Shown here: positions 20,872 to 31,423 of the stretch, piece after piece
How the letters are laid out: every line of letters begins with the position of its first letter
How positions within the stretch are numbered: the stretch's first letter is position 1
Source of the DNA: Palaemon carinicauda
Lineage: Eukaryota > Arthropoda > Malacostraca > Decapoda > Palaemonidae
Length of the DNA stretch: 64,000 nucleotides
Assembly: GCF_036898095.1 (NCBI RefSeq)
Contig: NC_090766.1
Coordinates: 34,113,517-34,177,516, forward strand
Reading direction: 5' to 3'
Notes under the pieces: model-generated
Database searches by the model: none
Told to the model about the DNA's origin: nothing
What the model saw: only the letters and a program-made list of their open reading frames with translations
Position numbers and translations under genes: made by a program

Positions 20872-22219
20872 TGTCGGTCTTGTCGACAAGTTGGTTCCGC
20901 TCGCTTTATGACCTCGAGTTTTCTACCGAATTGGTGAAGTACTTGGTTTTGGTTTTATTGCTTTCGCCGTGTTGGATTATTCAATACTATCTTCAAAAGA
21001 AATGCTTTTGAAAGGAGAGGAAAAGTGTTTTGCCCTTGCTTTTTTTTTAATCTCTGGTTTTTCCATAGAGAAAAGATGGCCGACCCTTCCCTCAGTGTAC
21101 GGAAGTGTGTTTAAGGCTTTTAGTAATTATTTTATCACTTTATAAATTATTGTTGATGTTTATAGATTTACCTCTATATATTTTATATTTTATATCTCAC
21201 CCGCCTTTATTAGGCCTCTTCGATTAGCTTTCCATTTATACTAAACATCAAGATAAATTTTATGTTTTGTTTATATGTGGCCTTTACCTATTCCTTGTAG
21301 GCGGTCATAACTTGGAAAACGAAGTTAAACAACGTTGAGCCCATTCAACTTTTATTTTTGTTAAGTTTAAATCAGTTGCTCTGTAAGAGTTATGAGATGA
21401 ATATTTTTTAGAAAATATTTTAAGAAATATATTCTTTGAATAGTCTTCGTGCTGTTTTTTCAAAGATGAACTAACGTTTGGTTTATTTATGCTACGCAGT
21501 TTGCGCTCTATCGTTACGATAGAGAAAGAGAGAATCACGGTTTCACTTTGCAGAAAGAGTAAATCGATTTTGACGTTTTGTTCATTTTTCTTTCAAACTG
21601 AAGTGTTTTAGATACTAATTTAAAGGAACTTGTTAATTTTCAATTTCTTAGTCCTTTCAGTTTTTTCCTTTGGTCAAATAACCTGTTATTGACGAAGGTT
21701 GAGTGGGCCATTCTCTTGTGTGTGACAAGAGAGAGAGAGAGAGAGACGGAGCGAGAGAGAGAAAGAGAGAACGATCCGATCTTTATTCTCGTCCCAAGTC
21801 TCTGTACAAGGAGTTTGGGAGCGAGTAACGTTGTTCTCGATTCAGTTTTTTACTCTCGTCCCAAGTCTCTGTACGGGGAGAGAGGATAAAACGTTTTAGT
21901 TTTTATTCTCGTCCCAAGGCACTGTACGGTGAGAGATTGAAAACGAAGTCCTTAGTGAACTAGTGTTTAGTCTCCTCCCCAGTCACTGATCTTTTTAACT
22001 TTATATATTTCCGTTTTATTCGATATATATGTATATGTTTATTGATTTTTGCATGTGTGTTTCATTTTGTACTAATGTGCTTACATTATACGACTCATTT
22101 CGCAATTCTAACCTTTTGATGTAAGGGAGAATTGCGTGCTTCAGGTAGAAATCAGTTTTATTCATGTCTAATGTGAAATTATTGAAAAATACGATATCTG
22201 TGAAGTAAGTGCAAAAAAC
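20872..22219 (+). other. DIRS-B 5' leader, no coding region recognised
   Basis: AT-rich leader without a credible ORF. It contains a (GA)n stretch at about 21728-21768 and three copies of an ATTCTCGTCCCAAG motif (about 21785, 21855, 21905). Confidence 0.5.
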
Positions 22220-23400
22220 ATGTTCTGTGTTGCGGAGGGTTCGTTTGTTCGTGCTTGTCACTTGCCTAGTCCGAGACCTCTTTCAGGCTCCCCTGCACCA
22301 GGGAGAAGGAATGTCGTAGGACCTAAGGGAGTGAGGAGTGTAAACCAACGAACAGACGTTCCCTCAAAGGTATCAGACGTTGCTCGGCAAGCACGTCCTT
22401 GCCATAAGACAGGAGAGACGAAGTTTCTCCTCGTCTTCCGATGATTCGTCTCTTTAAAAGCCTGGGCGTATAGTTTCGAGACGGTTGGAACGTTTATTAG
22501 TTCCTTCAGAACAAGTTCAATGTCCTAGCTGTAGTCATAATAAGAGTCCCGTTCATAGCGATGACGTTCATGTACAGACGTTTCTGCCACAGACTCGACG
22601 TGACGTTGAGCGGTGGACGCCGTGGACACAACGTGACGTCGAGTGTCAGTCACCGTAGTCTCGATATAGCATCGATCAGCAGTCACTGCTGTTTACTACG
22701 TGACGTTTGAACGTCAGCCACTGCAGTCACAGGTTGATCCGAAGTTAGATATGCTGTTAAAGCTTTCTTCTTCAATAGAAGCTTTCGATCCTGTTCCTGT
22801 GCGAAAGGATCCTTTGCTTTTTGTACGTCACGGTTCTGGGATACGTGATTCGGGTCTTCAACCTTCTAGACGAGCTTTGTTACGCCACGCTGACGTTATC
22901 TCTAGTGACAGCTTTGCTGTTAAGCGAGATGCGGAGCATAAATCTCGATGTAACTTTGATCGCTTTGAACGTCAGCCACCGCAGTCACAGCGTGACATTG
23001 AGATGCAGAACGTGACGTTGAGCGGTGGACACCGTAGACATGACGTGACGTCGAGGGTCAGTCATCGTAGTCACGATATAGCATCGAACAGCAGTCACCG
23101 CTGTTACTAAGGGACGTTTGAACGTCAGTTACTTCTGTCACGACGTGTAGTAGAATAACATTCTCTGCAGTCACAACGTGACATCGACCCTCCAACTTTA
23201 ACTTCTGTTCATATACAAGTGGATGTAGCCTGTCAGGCTTTTCCTTCACGTCATTCTGAATATAAATCTCCTTCTCGCAAGACTTTAGATTTATCAGATG
23301 ATGTGCCTTCTGAAGAAGTTGATGACCCCCTTTCAACTAATGTACCTTTGGGGAGTCATTCAGAGGAGGAGTAACCTAGGGTGGTCCAACAATCCCATGT
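22220..23400 (+). pseudogene. gag: DIRS-B gag-like region with internal repeats
   Basis: Located where DIRS elements encode Gag. Short open stretches such as 22700-23110 encode Ser/His/Arg/Gln-rich sequence (FERQPPQSQ, HRRHDVTSRVSHRSHD) from imperfect repeats of a TGACGT-rich unit. About 135 bp at 22597-22731 recurs at 23008-23145. No zinc finger could be seen and the frame is broken. The assignment rests on position and on the similar repeat-rich Gag of DIRS-A1. Confidence 0.5.
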
Positions 23401-23864
23401 ATTTTAATTATGAATTTCTTTAGTGAAATTTTGTCCTAGACTTTCTTCGGCGCCTACTTTTACGAAGTCAGTTCTCTCTTGTTCTTCCAAGAGGGCCATG
23501 CTCTTACTGGGAGTCTGGTTGGAATCCAGGAGAAGTTTAGGAAAGTCTGCTTTTGCTTTTCCTCCTTCTTAATTAGCTTCTCGCTCGGGCATCTGGTGTG
23601 ACACAGGAGAAGCTCGAGGAGAAGTTCTCGGCTTGGGAGTACCTGCCTCTGCCCAGGGAGACTTCTTAAGCCTTGTGGACTCTCCTCGTCGTCTAGCCAT
23701 GAGACGCTCCAAGATTTTATGGTCGGCTTCAGAGCTAGACCATCTCCTGTTAGGAGTTTTTTCGAGCGTTTGAAGTTTTTATTTGTTGGATTGGTCCCTG
23801 GGAGCCTTAAGTAAGAAGGTCTCTCCAGCTGTCAATGTATTGCTGTACAATTATGTCATGCATG

Positions 23865-23970
23865 AACAAGGCTATCAGGGATGGCTCCAATGATCTGACA
23901 GCCACGTTCACTGCAGGAACAAGGCTATCAGGGATGGCTCCAATGATCTGGCAGCCACGTTCACTGCAGG
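23865..23970 (+). repeat. 53-bp tandem duplication in DIRS-B
   Basis: Two copies of a 53-bp unit beginning AACAAGGCTATCAGGGATGG (23865-23917 and 23918-23970) with one visible difference. It sits just before the RT domain. Confidence 0.9.
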
Positions 23971-23984
23971 AGTACTTAAGATGT

Positions 23985-25400
23985 AAGTGCGCTCAATGTG
24001 TTCATTGTCAAGACAAACTTCACGATGAAGACTACCAAATCTGTCTTGGCAGCAGTAAGGGAAGGCGACTGGATGGTCTCTCTCGACCTTCAGGATGCAT
24101 ACTTCCACATCCCGATTCATCCAAACTTTCAACAACATCTGAGGTTTGTGGACGGGAAAGTAATGTACCAATTTCGAGCACTGTACTTCGGCCTCATTCC
24201 TGCTCCTCTTGTTTTTACAAGGCCCTTGCAAAATGTAGCAAGCTTTCTACATTTTTTGAGGATTCAGAGCCTCCCTTTTATTTTGACGACTGGCTAATCA
24301 GGGCGTCGTCATTATATCGCTGTCTGGAGAGCCTCTAATGGACATTAGACCTAACCAAGGAGCTAGGTCTCATAGTGAACGTAGAGAAGTCGTAACTTAC
24401 AGTACCCCATCCCAGACTATTCTTTATTTGGGAATGGAGATACAGTGTCTGATTTTTCGGGCCTTTTCGTCTCCCACAAGAATGGAACAAGCTCTGTTAA
24501 AAGTCCTTCACTTGCAAGAGAAAAACAGTTGCTCTGTAAGAGTTTGAACTAGCCTCGTGGGAACTCTTTCATCGCTGGAGTAGTTTATCTCTCTGGGGAG
24601 ACTCAACCTTTGCCCTCTCCAATTTCACCTAAACCATTGGAACAAGGAGAAGGGCTTAGAGAGTATCTCTTTCCCAATCTCCAACTCAGTCTAGACATGT
24701 CTGACTTGGTGGGACAGCAACATCAGACTTCGAGAAGGTCTTTCTCTTGCGATCAAGAACCCAAACCATGTGTTGTATTCAGATGCATCGGATTTGGGTT
24801 AGGGAGCTCCACTGGACAGTCTGGAATGCTCGGGTCTTTGATCCACGGATCAGAAGGAACTCCATTTAAGGCAAGTAACATCTCTCCTTTGGCGAGATTT
24901 GTGAAAGGAAAAATGAATGTCTTGGCGGACTGCCTCAGCAGAAGAGGACAAGTCATCTCCATGGAGTGGACGTTGCATAAGACTGTGTGCGAGAAGCTAT
25001 GGATGACATGGGGTCAATCCACCATAGATCTTTTTGCGACTTCACTGACAAAGAGGCTCTCGACTTACTGCTTTCCAGTTCCAGATCCAGAGGCAGCCCA
25101 CATAGACGCTTTCCTGCTGGACTGGTCTCACCTGGACGTTTATGCCTTTCCACCTTTCAAGATCCTAAACAAGGTGCTGCAGAAGTTCACATCTCACGAA
25201 GGGACCAGGTTGACATTGGTTGCTCCACTCTGGCCCGCGAGAGAGTGGTTCACAGAGGTACTTCTATGGCTGGTAGACGTTCCAAGAAGTCTGCCGTTAC
25301 GGATGGATCTCTTGCGACAGCCTCACGTAAAGAGATTTCATCAAAGCCTCCCCACGCTTCGTCTAACTGCCTTCAGACTATCGAAAGACTCTCTTGAGCT
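23985..25400 (+). pseudogene. pol: DIRS-B reverse transcriptase / RNase H, decayed
   Basis: Fragments in several frames. RT shows SLDLQDAYFHIPIHP (about 24080-24120) and MYQFRALYFGL (about 24163-24195). The catalytic box is YFDDWL (about 24278) where the relatives here have YLDDWL, and it lies in a different frame from the preceding block. LYLGMEIQ follows near 24420. The RNase H end shows GKMNVLADCLSRR (about 24905-24945), followed by STIDLFAT, VPDPEAAHIDAF and YAFPPF, the conserved DIRS segment sometimes described as methyltransferase-like. Several frameshifts and stops make it inactive. Confidence 0.8.
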
Positions 25401-26441
25401 CGAGGGTTTTCGAAGGAGGCAGCTAGAGCGATCGCGAGGGCTAGAAGATCCTCTACCATCAGGATCTATCAGTCGAAATGGGAGGTATTTAGAGACTGGT
25501 GCAAGTCCTCCTCTATTTCCTCTTCCAAGTGCCTCTGTAGCGCAGATTGCGGATTTTCTGCCTTATCTGAGAAACGGTCGCTCCCTCTCTGCATCCACCA
25601 TTAAAGGCTACAGAAGCATGTTAGCTTCTGTTTTCAGGCATAAGGGTTTGGATCTTTCTAATAACAAAGATCTCCAAGACCTGCTTAAGTCTTTCGAGAC
25701 TTCCAAGGAGCGTCATATTTCGACTCCTGCTTGGAACTTGGACGTGGTCCTACAGTTCCTTATGTCAGACAGGTTTGAACCATTAAATTCAGCCTCCCTG
25801 AAGGATCTTACCCTCAAGACACTTTTTTTTGGTGAGCTTGGCTTCGGCCAAAAGGGTTAGTGAGATACATGCTTTTAGCAAGAACATCGGCTTCTCCGCT
25901 AATAAAGCAGTATGCGCTCTTCAACTTGGTTTTTTTGGCCAAGAATGAACTTCCGTCTCGTCCTTGGCCTAAATCATTTGAAATCCCCAGTCTTTCTGAG
26001 ATTGTGGGGAATGAAGTTGAAAGAGTGCTGTGCCCCGTTAGAGCTCTTAAATTTTGTTTATCCAGAACTAAACCGCGACGAGGTGGTTCAGAGGCTTTAT
26101 GGTGCTCCGTTAAAAAGCCCTCTTTGCCCATGTCTAAGAATGCGTGGTCTTATTTTATTAGACTTTTGATTCGGGAGGCACACTCTCAATTAAGTGAGAA
26201 GGATCATAATTTACTTAAAGTCAAGGCTCATGAAGTTAGAGCGATAGCAACTTCTGTAGCGTTTAAGCAAAATAGACCCATTAAAAGTATTATGGACGCG
26301 ACCTTTTGGAGAGGCAAGTCGGTTTTCGCTTCATATTACTTGAAAGATGTCCAGACTCTTTATGAGGACTGCTACACACTGGGACCATTCGTAGCAGCGA
26401 GTGCAGTAGTGGGTGAAGGCTCTACCACTACATTCCCTTAA
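25400..26441 (+). pseudogene. DIRS-B tyrosine recombinase, frameshifted
   Basis: The integrase of DIRS elements, a lambda-type tyrosine recombinase. The N-terminal SAM-like part (IADFLPYLRNGRSLS, TIKGYRSML) lies at 25540-25620. The core arginine segment ASAKRVSE is at about 25840-25860 but in another frame from the preceding residues. HEVRAIAT (H-x-x-R) is at about 26230 and FASYYLKDV with the nucleophilic Tyr at about 26325-26350. The second half, 25860-26441, is open. The frameshift around 25830-25860 probably inactivates it. Confidence 0.82.
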
Positions 26442-26827
26442 TCCCAATATCCTTTTAATCTACTCTTGAAATTTTTAATCTTATTTTGGGTTGTACGGAA
26501 GACTAAGAAGTCTTTCGCAATCTTTTTGATTTGGCGGGTGGTCAAAATATTGTTTCTTGAGAGCGCCCAGATTAAGGGTATTGATGAGATCCTGTTATAG
26601 GGGTGTTCACCCTGGATATAGCAGCTCCTGGGAGTCTTTCAGCATCCTAAGAGGATCGCTGGGCTTCGTGAGGATAGCGGACTAATGAGGCAGAGTAATA
26701 ATCAGAGTCTGCTTCCTTACCAGGTACCTATACTTAAGTCTGTTTTTTGAATAGTTGTCAAAAACTCTTGAGCATATACGCCTTTATTGTATTAATACTG
26801 GTCTCTACCCACCACCATGGGTGTGAA
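26442..26827 (+). other. DIRS-B 3' untranslated region
   Basis: Sequence between the recombinase stop and the internal complementary region. No gene, and nothing further recognised. Confidence 0.6.
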
Positions 26828-26933
26828 TCAGCTATTATATATTCACCGGCTAAGTTTAATATTTAAAAATGATATTTTGATTATAAAATAAATTTTTGAA
26901 TATACTTACCCGGTGAATATATAAATTAAAGGC
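26828..26933 (+). repeat. DIRS-B internal complementary region
   Basis: 26828-26862 is the reverse complement of the left terminus (CAGCTATTATATATTCACCG...). The following bases to about 26933 are the reverse complement of the right terminus (...TTTTGAATATACTTACCCGG). Joined, they template the circle junction, TATC-ATT-TTTAAATATT. Confidence 0.88.
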
Positions 26934-26968
26934 CCTCCCTTCCTCCCCGATAGAGACCTAGGGGACTG

Positions 26969-27157
26969 AGAAGAACTGGAGATGTTGACAAGTATATGCG
27001 GTATCTGGCCGATAGTCGGCGCTGGTGGTCACACCCGCAACCTTCACGGCCATCGCTCGCGAGTTTTTGGAATCTGTCGAGCCGTCGGAGACGTCAGCTA
27101 TTATATATTCACCGGGTAAGTATATTCAAAAATTTATTTTATAATCAAAATATCATT
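26969..27157 (+). repeat. DIRS-B right inverted terminal repeat
   Basis: Reverse complement of 20705-20871 plus a distinct outer end (GGGTAAGTATATTCAAAAAT ... AAAATATCATT). It ends in ATT at 27155-27157, where DIRS-A1 begins at once. Confidence 0.88.
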
Positions 27158-27327
27158 ATTTGTTCCGTAACCGAAATACAAACCACGCTATTTACATTGG
27201 GTTTACCTTTTAGCGCAGCTGAAATGAAGAGCCAATAGTTTTAACGAGGGTTAATTACCCCCCGCGCTAGTTAGCTCGCTAACCCTCCCCCCCCCACACA
27301 CACACCGGTGACTTGCTTCACTTCACT
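27158..27327 (+). repeat. DIRS-A1 left inverted terminal repeat
   Basis: Starts ATTTGTTCCGTAACCGAAAT and passes AGTTTTAACGAGGGTTAATT to CACCGGTGACTTGCTTCAC. It is reverse-complemented at 34994-35193. Confidence 0.9.
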
Positions 27328-27451
27328 TTTGGCTCGGCGGTGATCAGACGTGTCTGTTCATCGTCCTCGTGACAGCCTTTAATTTTTCTGCTTTTTATTT
27401 CTACAGTGTGTGTGTTGGTTGGAAGTTGACCTTCATTATTATTATTTTACA

Positions 27452-27869
27452 ATGCGTACATGCCCTGGTGTTGCCGGTCGTCCTTGTGGGAAATTTATGT
27501 CGGACGTAGCTACGGACCCTTTGCCCTCAGTGTCGGGGCCGACGGTGTGACCAGGAGAACATGTGCCGTGAGTGCAAGGAGTGGTCTGCCTCCCAGTGGG
27601 AGAGGTTTGGCCGTCGGCGTAAGAAGAAGTCCAAGAGAGACCGTTCTCCTTCGGGGTTTGCCTTGAAGGAGGAAGGTTCTCGGGATTCTTCTTCCGCCGC
27701 CCTAACCTCCTCCGAAGCTCCCCCTCGTCCGGCTCCTAAGGAGAGTCGGCCGAGTGGTAGCGCAGGCCATAGTTTTGTTTCCCGACCTTGGGTGGGGGAG
27801 AGGGCGTCGCCTCCCATAGCGAGGCGGTTCCCCCTCCTCCTCCGGGGGAGGTTATTGATAATGCTTTAA
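27452..27869 (+). pseudogene. gag: DIRS-A1 Gag N-terminus, zinc-finger-like, frameshifted
   Basis: An ATG at 27452 opens MRTCPGVAGRPCG, matching the intact start of DIRS-A2 Gag (36075), but a short deletion near 27515 shifts the frame. The Cys-rich block that follows (CREC before KEWSASQWERF, 27561-27600) is read in another frame, then a basic stretch RRRKKKSKRD and a Ser-rich segment. In A2 the full block contains about eight Cys, suggesting a metal-binding module at the Gag start. Confidence 0.65.
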
Positions 27870-29356
27870 CTAATGATGATCTTTTGCAGATTTGGTCTTC
27901 CCTGGGGCTTAAGGGCTTGCCCTCCAGGGTCGCCTTTATTGACCTTGTCTCGTTGGGGGATGCTGTTAAGCAGTCGCCGGCGGTAGCAGAGGTAGACCCT
28001 CTGTCTATCGTCGACGTCGTGGTGGCAGAGGCCTCCGACGTGGCTGGGCAATCCTCCGCAGGTGCTGTTGAGGATGATGGTGCTGAGGGCTCTCCTCCCC
28101 CTTCCGTACATCCTTCGAAGGGGGAAGTGAGTCCTTCGGTCTCTGCTGCTGCTCAGCTTCCTTCTAAGGGAAGTGCTTTGACTGAGACTCCCCTTCGGAG
28201 GACCGATGGTCCCGATGATCTTCCCCGAGGCGGCCTCCGCCGTAAGGCTCACCGTCCGCTACGTCGCAAGGGCCTCCCATCCCCTTACAAGGGGGTTAAG
28301 AGGCGCCTTTTTGGATCTTCTTCCTCCGAAGGGGACTCTCCTCGTCAGCCTCAACCTACAGCTCCGTCTCCCTTGGACCTCTCTGCAGACCGTTCACCAA
28401 CTCCTGCCAGATCTTCACCTTCTGGAGAACTCGTCACCCGACGGGCAACGGTCCCTTCGGGGCAAAGGGATTCTTCCCTTCCACGAGCAGTGCTAGCGCA
28501 CAGGCGCTCTCCTGCTCGTCAGCGCTCTCCTGCTCGTCAGCGCTCTCCTGATCGTCGGCGCTCTCCTGCTCGTCAAGACTCTCCTGCACGGCGGCGCTCA
28601 CCTGCTTGTCGGCGCTCTCCTGATGTTTGCCCTCCTCGTCAGCGCTCTCCTGCTTGTCAGCTCTCTTCTGAGCGTCAGCGCTCATTTGAGGATCATCGCC
28701 CTGCGGTCTCTGACCATTCTACAGTTCCTGCTGAGCTCCCTGCACGCCATCAGTCTTCTGAGCTCTTTCATCCTGTGGCTATGCAACATCGTTCAGCGCT
28801 TGTGTCGAAAGCACATGTTCGCCAACGCGCCTGCGATCTTCCTGTTCCTGCTCGTGAACGCGCCGCGCCACCTGTCCCTTCACAGGATCTCTCGCGTCGA
28901 CCTCCTGCTCGCCAGCGATCACCTACGCGCCAGCGATCACCTGCTCGCCAGCGCGCACAGGCGATTTTACTATCGCCTATTCGCCAGCGTTCTCCCACGC
29001 GTCAACGATCGCCTACGCGCCAGCGTTCACCTGCTCGCCAGCGTTCACCTGCTCGTCAGCGCGCACAGGCGATTTTGGTATCGCCTATTCACCAGCGATC
29101 TACGCGTCAGCGATCACCTGTTTCTCGGCGATCTCCGGACCGCCCGCGTGTATTACAGCCTGCGCGCCAACGTTCTCCAACGCTTCGTCAGCCGGAGGTT
29201 CTGAAGGGACATGGTTCGCCAGCTACTAGCTCGCCATCGCGCAATCGCTCACCGGCGCATGCTGCTCGCTATCGCTCGCCAACGCGTCACCATGCCACAA
29301 CGCCATCGCCCACTTGCGCGTCAGCGCTCACCAGCTCACCACCGATCGCCTGTTGA
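27788..29356 (+). CDS. gag: DIRS-A1 Gag central part with Arg-Ser-Pro repeats
   Basis: An open frame of 522 codons. The first 220 residues are acidic with low complexity, then a basic GLPSPYKGVKRRLFG motif (also present in A2 as GLPSPFKGVRRRLFG). From residue about 235 come more than 25 imperfect repeats of the pentad RQRSP/RRRSP, with clusters around 28500-28680 and 28905-29130. This is an SR-protein-like domain. Its role is unknown. SR domains generally bind RNA and other SR proteins in the nucleus, which would suit an element replicating through nuclear RNA, but that is inference. The terminal 25 residues are out of frame after a shift near 29300. Confidence 0.7.
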   Translation: MGGGEGVASHSEAVPPPPPGEVIDNALTNDDLLQIWSSLGLKGLPSRVAFIDLVSLGDAVKQSPAVAEVDPLSIVDVVVAEASDVAGQSSAGAVEDDGAEGSPPPSVHPSKGEVSPSVSAAAQLPSKGSALTETPLRRTDGPDDLPRGGLRRKAHRPLRRKGLPSPYKGVKRRLFGSSSSEGDSPRQPQPTAPSPLDLSADRSPTPARSSPSGELVTRRATVPSGQRDSSLPRAVLAHRRSPARQRSPARQRSPDRRRSPARQDSPARRRSPACRRSPDVCPPRQRSPACQLSSERQRSFEDHRPAVSDHSTVPAELPARHQSSELFHPVAMQHRSALVSKAHVRQRACDLPVPARERAAPPVPSQDLSRRPPARQRSPTRQRSPARQRAQAILLSPIRQRSPTRQRSPTRQRSPARQRSPARQRAQAILVSPIHQRSTRQRSPVSRRSPDRPRVLQPARQRSPTLRQPEVLKGHGSPATSSPSRNRSPAHAARYRSPTRHHATTPSPTCASALTSSPPIAC

Positions 29357-29716
29357 TCCACATCGCCAGCGGTCTTCCTCACCCACGCCGCAGCGCGTTT
29401 CCTCGCCATCGCGCCAACGCTTGCGTTCGCCGCCTCGGACACGCGCTCATTCACCTGCCCACCCTCGCGCCCAGTCGCTCGCACAACCGCTCGCCTGCGC
29501 GCCCGCGCGATCATTCGCCTGCGCGCCCGCGCGCCCGCGCGATCATTCGCCTGCGCGCCCGCGCGCCCGCGCGATCATTCGCCTGCGCGCCCTCGCGACC
29601 GCTCGCCTGCGCGCCCGCGCGATCATCCACCTGCGCGCCCGCGCGATCGCTCGCCCGCGCTACCGCGCGACCATACGCCCTCGCGTGACCATCGTTCGCG
29701 GCGAATTCCGCAGCCG
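29357..29716 (+). repeat. GC-rich minisatellite in DIRS-A1 gag
   Basis: Iterated GCGCGCCCGCGCGATCATTC-type units (about 29495-29665), very rich in CpG. It encodes RDHSPARPRA-like repeats whose frame changes between units, so length change or assembly error here breaks gag. Confidence 0.8.
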
Positions 29717-31423
29717 GTGGTAGCAGCAGGAACGCGTGTTCCTAGACAACGCTCGGGATCGCCTCCACCCAAACACAGGTTGGTAGTGCAGGACAAGGAT
29801 ACTACTGAGGAGAGGTTAGTACATCATTCTTCCCCACCTTCTTTTCAGGCAGGTACTGTGGTGTCCACTCCAAAGGATCGCCCGATCCCTTTCCCTTTAG
29901 CGAGGATTTCGGACTGTGTGTCCTTGGAGCAACAGACTTGGTTTGGTTCTCTGGTGCGGGCGTTAGTGAGGGTTATGAAACCAGCACTCGCCGACCAGGG
30001 TAACAAACCAACGGCTGCCTCTCCTACGCTGAAGAGAAAGAGAGGAGTGGACTTCGTGGTGACTTCCCCCAGGGCGAAGTTGGTTCCCAAGAGGTCGGTC
30101 GCGAAGGCCCCTTCTCCTGCTCGAGTGCTTTCTCCTTCTCCTGTGGACGAGGCCTTTCCGTCCTCAGGTGAGTCCAGTGGGGCGGTAGTCTTCCCCTCGG
30201 CACCAAGGGGGGAAACTTCGCTTCATGGAGGAGAATCATCTCGTGAGGAAGGGGCCCCTCGAATCTCTTTGTTGGGATCCTGTATCCCTCCCAGGAGGGA
30301 ATCCAAGGACTCCAAGACTGTCCCGAAATCCTCTTCAAGGATTCGCCAGGAACCCACGGCTATCCGGGGGAATGTCCACGTTTCACCCCAGGAAGAGATC
30401 CCTGGGGCAGGAGACTTAGCTGCCAGCCCGCAGGGAGGAGATCAGCAAGAATCCGAACATGCCTTGTGGCAGGTCCTAAGCCTGATAAGGCAACTTAACG
30501 GGCTTATGGATCCAGTCATCGCCCCCCGTGAAGGCAAAGACACGATCTTGGATGAAGTATTTGACGTTCGGAAGGCCCCGAAGTCCAGTGCGGCTCTGCC
30601 CTGGTCTCGGGGTCTGAAGAGTGCCAGAGCTAGGGCCAACGCTCAGCTCGCGCTTCTTGCCTCCTCCAGTCGTTCCACTGCCGGGAACAAGCTCATCCCT
30701 CCTCCTCGTTTTCAGCAGAGGAGGTACTTCGAGATTCTGGGTGAGCCCAACCTCGCTCTTCCTCTCCATCACTCTGTGGAGGAGCTGGCGAAGGGAGTTC
30801 CCCTTGAGAAGCTCTCTGCCCGCCAGGTGTCGATCTCGGCGGCAGAGATCCTTAGCCACGAGAAGGTCGCTAAGTGTGCCATGCAGGCCACTTCGTGGCT
30901 GGACTTTTGGCTAGGATCTCTGGGCATCCTATTGCGATCGGAGGACTTGTCCAAGGAGACCAATAGGAAGGCCCTGGAGACCTTCTTGCTCTCGGGCACC
31001 CGCTCCATCGAGTTTTTGGCGCACCAGGTTACCACCCTGTTGGCCAACTCGGTGTTGAAGCGTCGCGATGCTGTGTCCGAGAGATTCCATCCGAAGGTCC
31101 CGGCCGTGGATGCGTGTAGGCTCCGACATGCTTCCCTTCTGGGGGAGAATCTGTTTGAGCCTCAAGACATGGAGCGAATGGCTGAGAGGTGGAGGAAATC
31201 CAGCACGGATTCCCTCCTCCATAGGGCCCTTACAGTTCGGCCCTATAAACCTCCAGCTCCGCCGCAACAGCAGCAACAGCCTCGTAAGGCTCCAAAGCAG
31301 GCACCGGCAGTTAAGAAGGTGGTGTCTAAGCCCCAGCCCTTTCCAGCCAAGGTCAAGAGGGGCGGTAAGTCCTCCAGGGGAGGCAAGACTCCTAGGGGTG
31401 GCGGCCGCAGCCGCAAGCCCTAA
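29717..31423 (+). CDS. gag: DIRS-A1 Gag C-terminal part
   Basis: 568 open codons to a TAA. Recognisable blocks shared with DIRS-A2: ALVRVMKPAL, LKRKRGVDFV (a possible nuclear localisation signal), SCIPPRRESKDSKT, VHVSPQEE, then a helical capsid-like region of about 260 residues (WQVLSLIRQLNG, QRRYFEILGEP, CAMQATSWLDFWLGSLGILL, FLLSGTRSIEFLAHQV, RWRKSSTDSLLHRAL). It ends in a Lys/Arg/Gly-rich tail (KRGGKSSRGGKTPRGGGRSR) that could bind nucleic acid. No zinc knuckle is present. It is in the same frame as the recombinase frame that follows, separated only by this TAA. Confidence 0.75.
   Translation: MVAAGTRVPRQRSGSPPPKHRLVVQDKDTTEERLVHHSSPPSFQAGTVVSTPKDRPIPFPLARISDCVSLEQQTWFGSLVRALVRVMKPALADQGNKPTAASPTLKRKRGVDFVVTSPRAKLVPKRSVAKAPSPARVLSPSPVDEAFPSSGESSGAVVFPSAPRGETSLHGGESSREEGAPRISLLGSCIPPRRESKDSKTVPKSSSRIRQEPTAIRGNVHVSPQEEIPGAGDLAASPQGGDQQESEHALWQVLSLIRQLNGLMDPVIAPREGKDTILDEVFDVRKAPKSSAALPWSRGLKSARARANAQLALLASSSRSTAGNKLIPPPRFQQRRYFEILGEPNLALPLHHSVEELAKGVPLEKLSARQVSISAAEILSHEKVAKCAMQATSWLDFWLGSLGILLRSEDLSKETNRKALETFLLSGTRSIEFLAHQVTTLLANSVLKRRDAVSERFHPKVPAVDACRLRHASLLGENLFEPQDMERMAERWRKSSTDSLLHRALTVRPYKPPAPPQQQQQPRKAPKQAPAVKKVVSKPQPFPAKVKRGGKSSRGGKTPRGGGRSRKP

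Larger units (their letters stand above)
20705..27157 (+). mobile_element. DIRS-B: decayed DIRS-type tyrosine-recombinase retrotransposon
   Basis: A 6.45-kb element with inverted terminal repeats (20705-20871 and 26969-27157) and an internal complementary region (26828-26933). That region is the reverse complement of the right end joined to the left end, the hallmark of DIRS elements, which replicate through a circular DNA and integrate by a tyrosine recombinase without target duplication. It holds a repeat-rich gag-like region, RT/RNase H and recombinase, all with stops and frameshifts. Confidence 0.88.

Noticed and set aside
28500..29130. CRISPR-like spaced repeats in DIRS-A1 gag
   Set aside because: Units are degenerate, codon-phased and inside an open frame, and no cas genes exist. 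This is a protein repeat.
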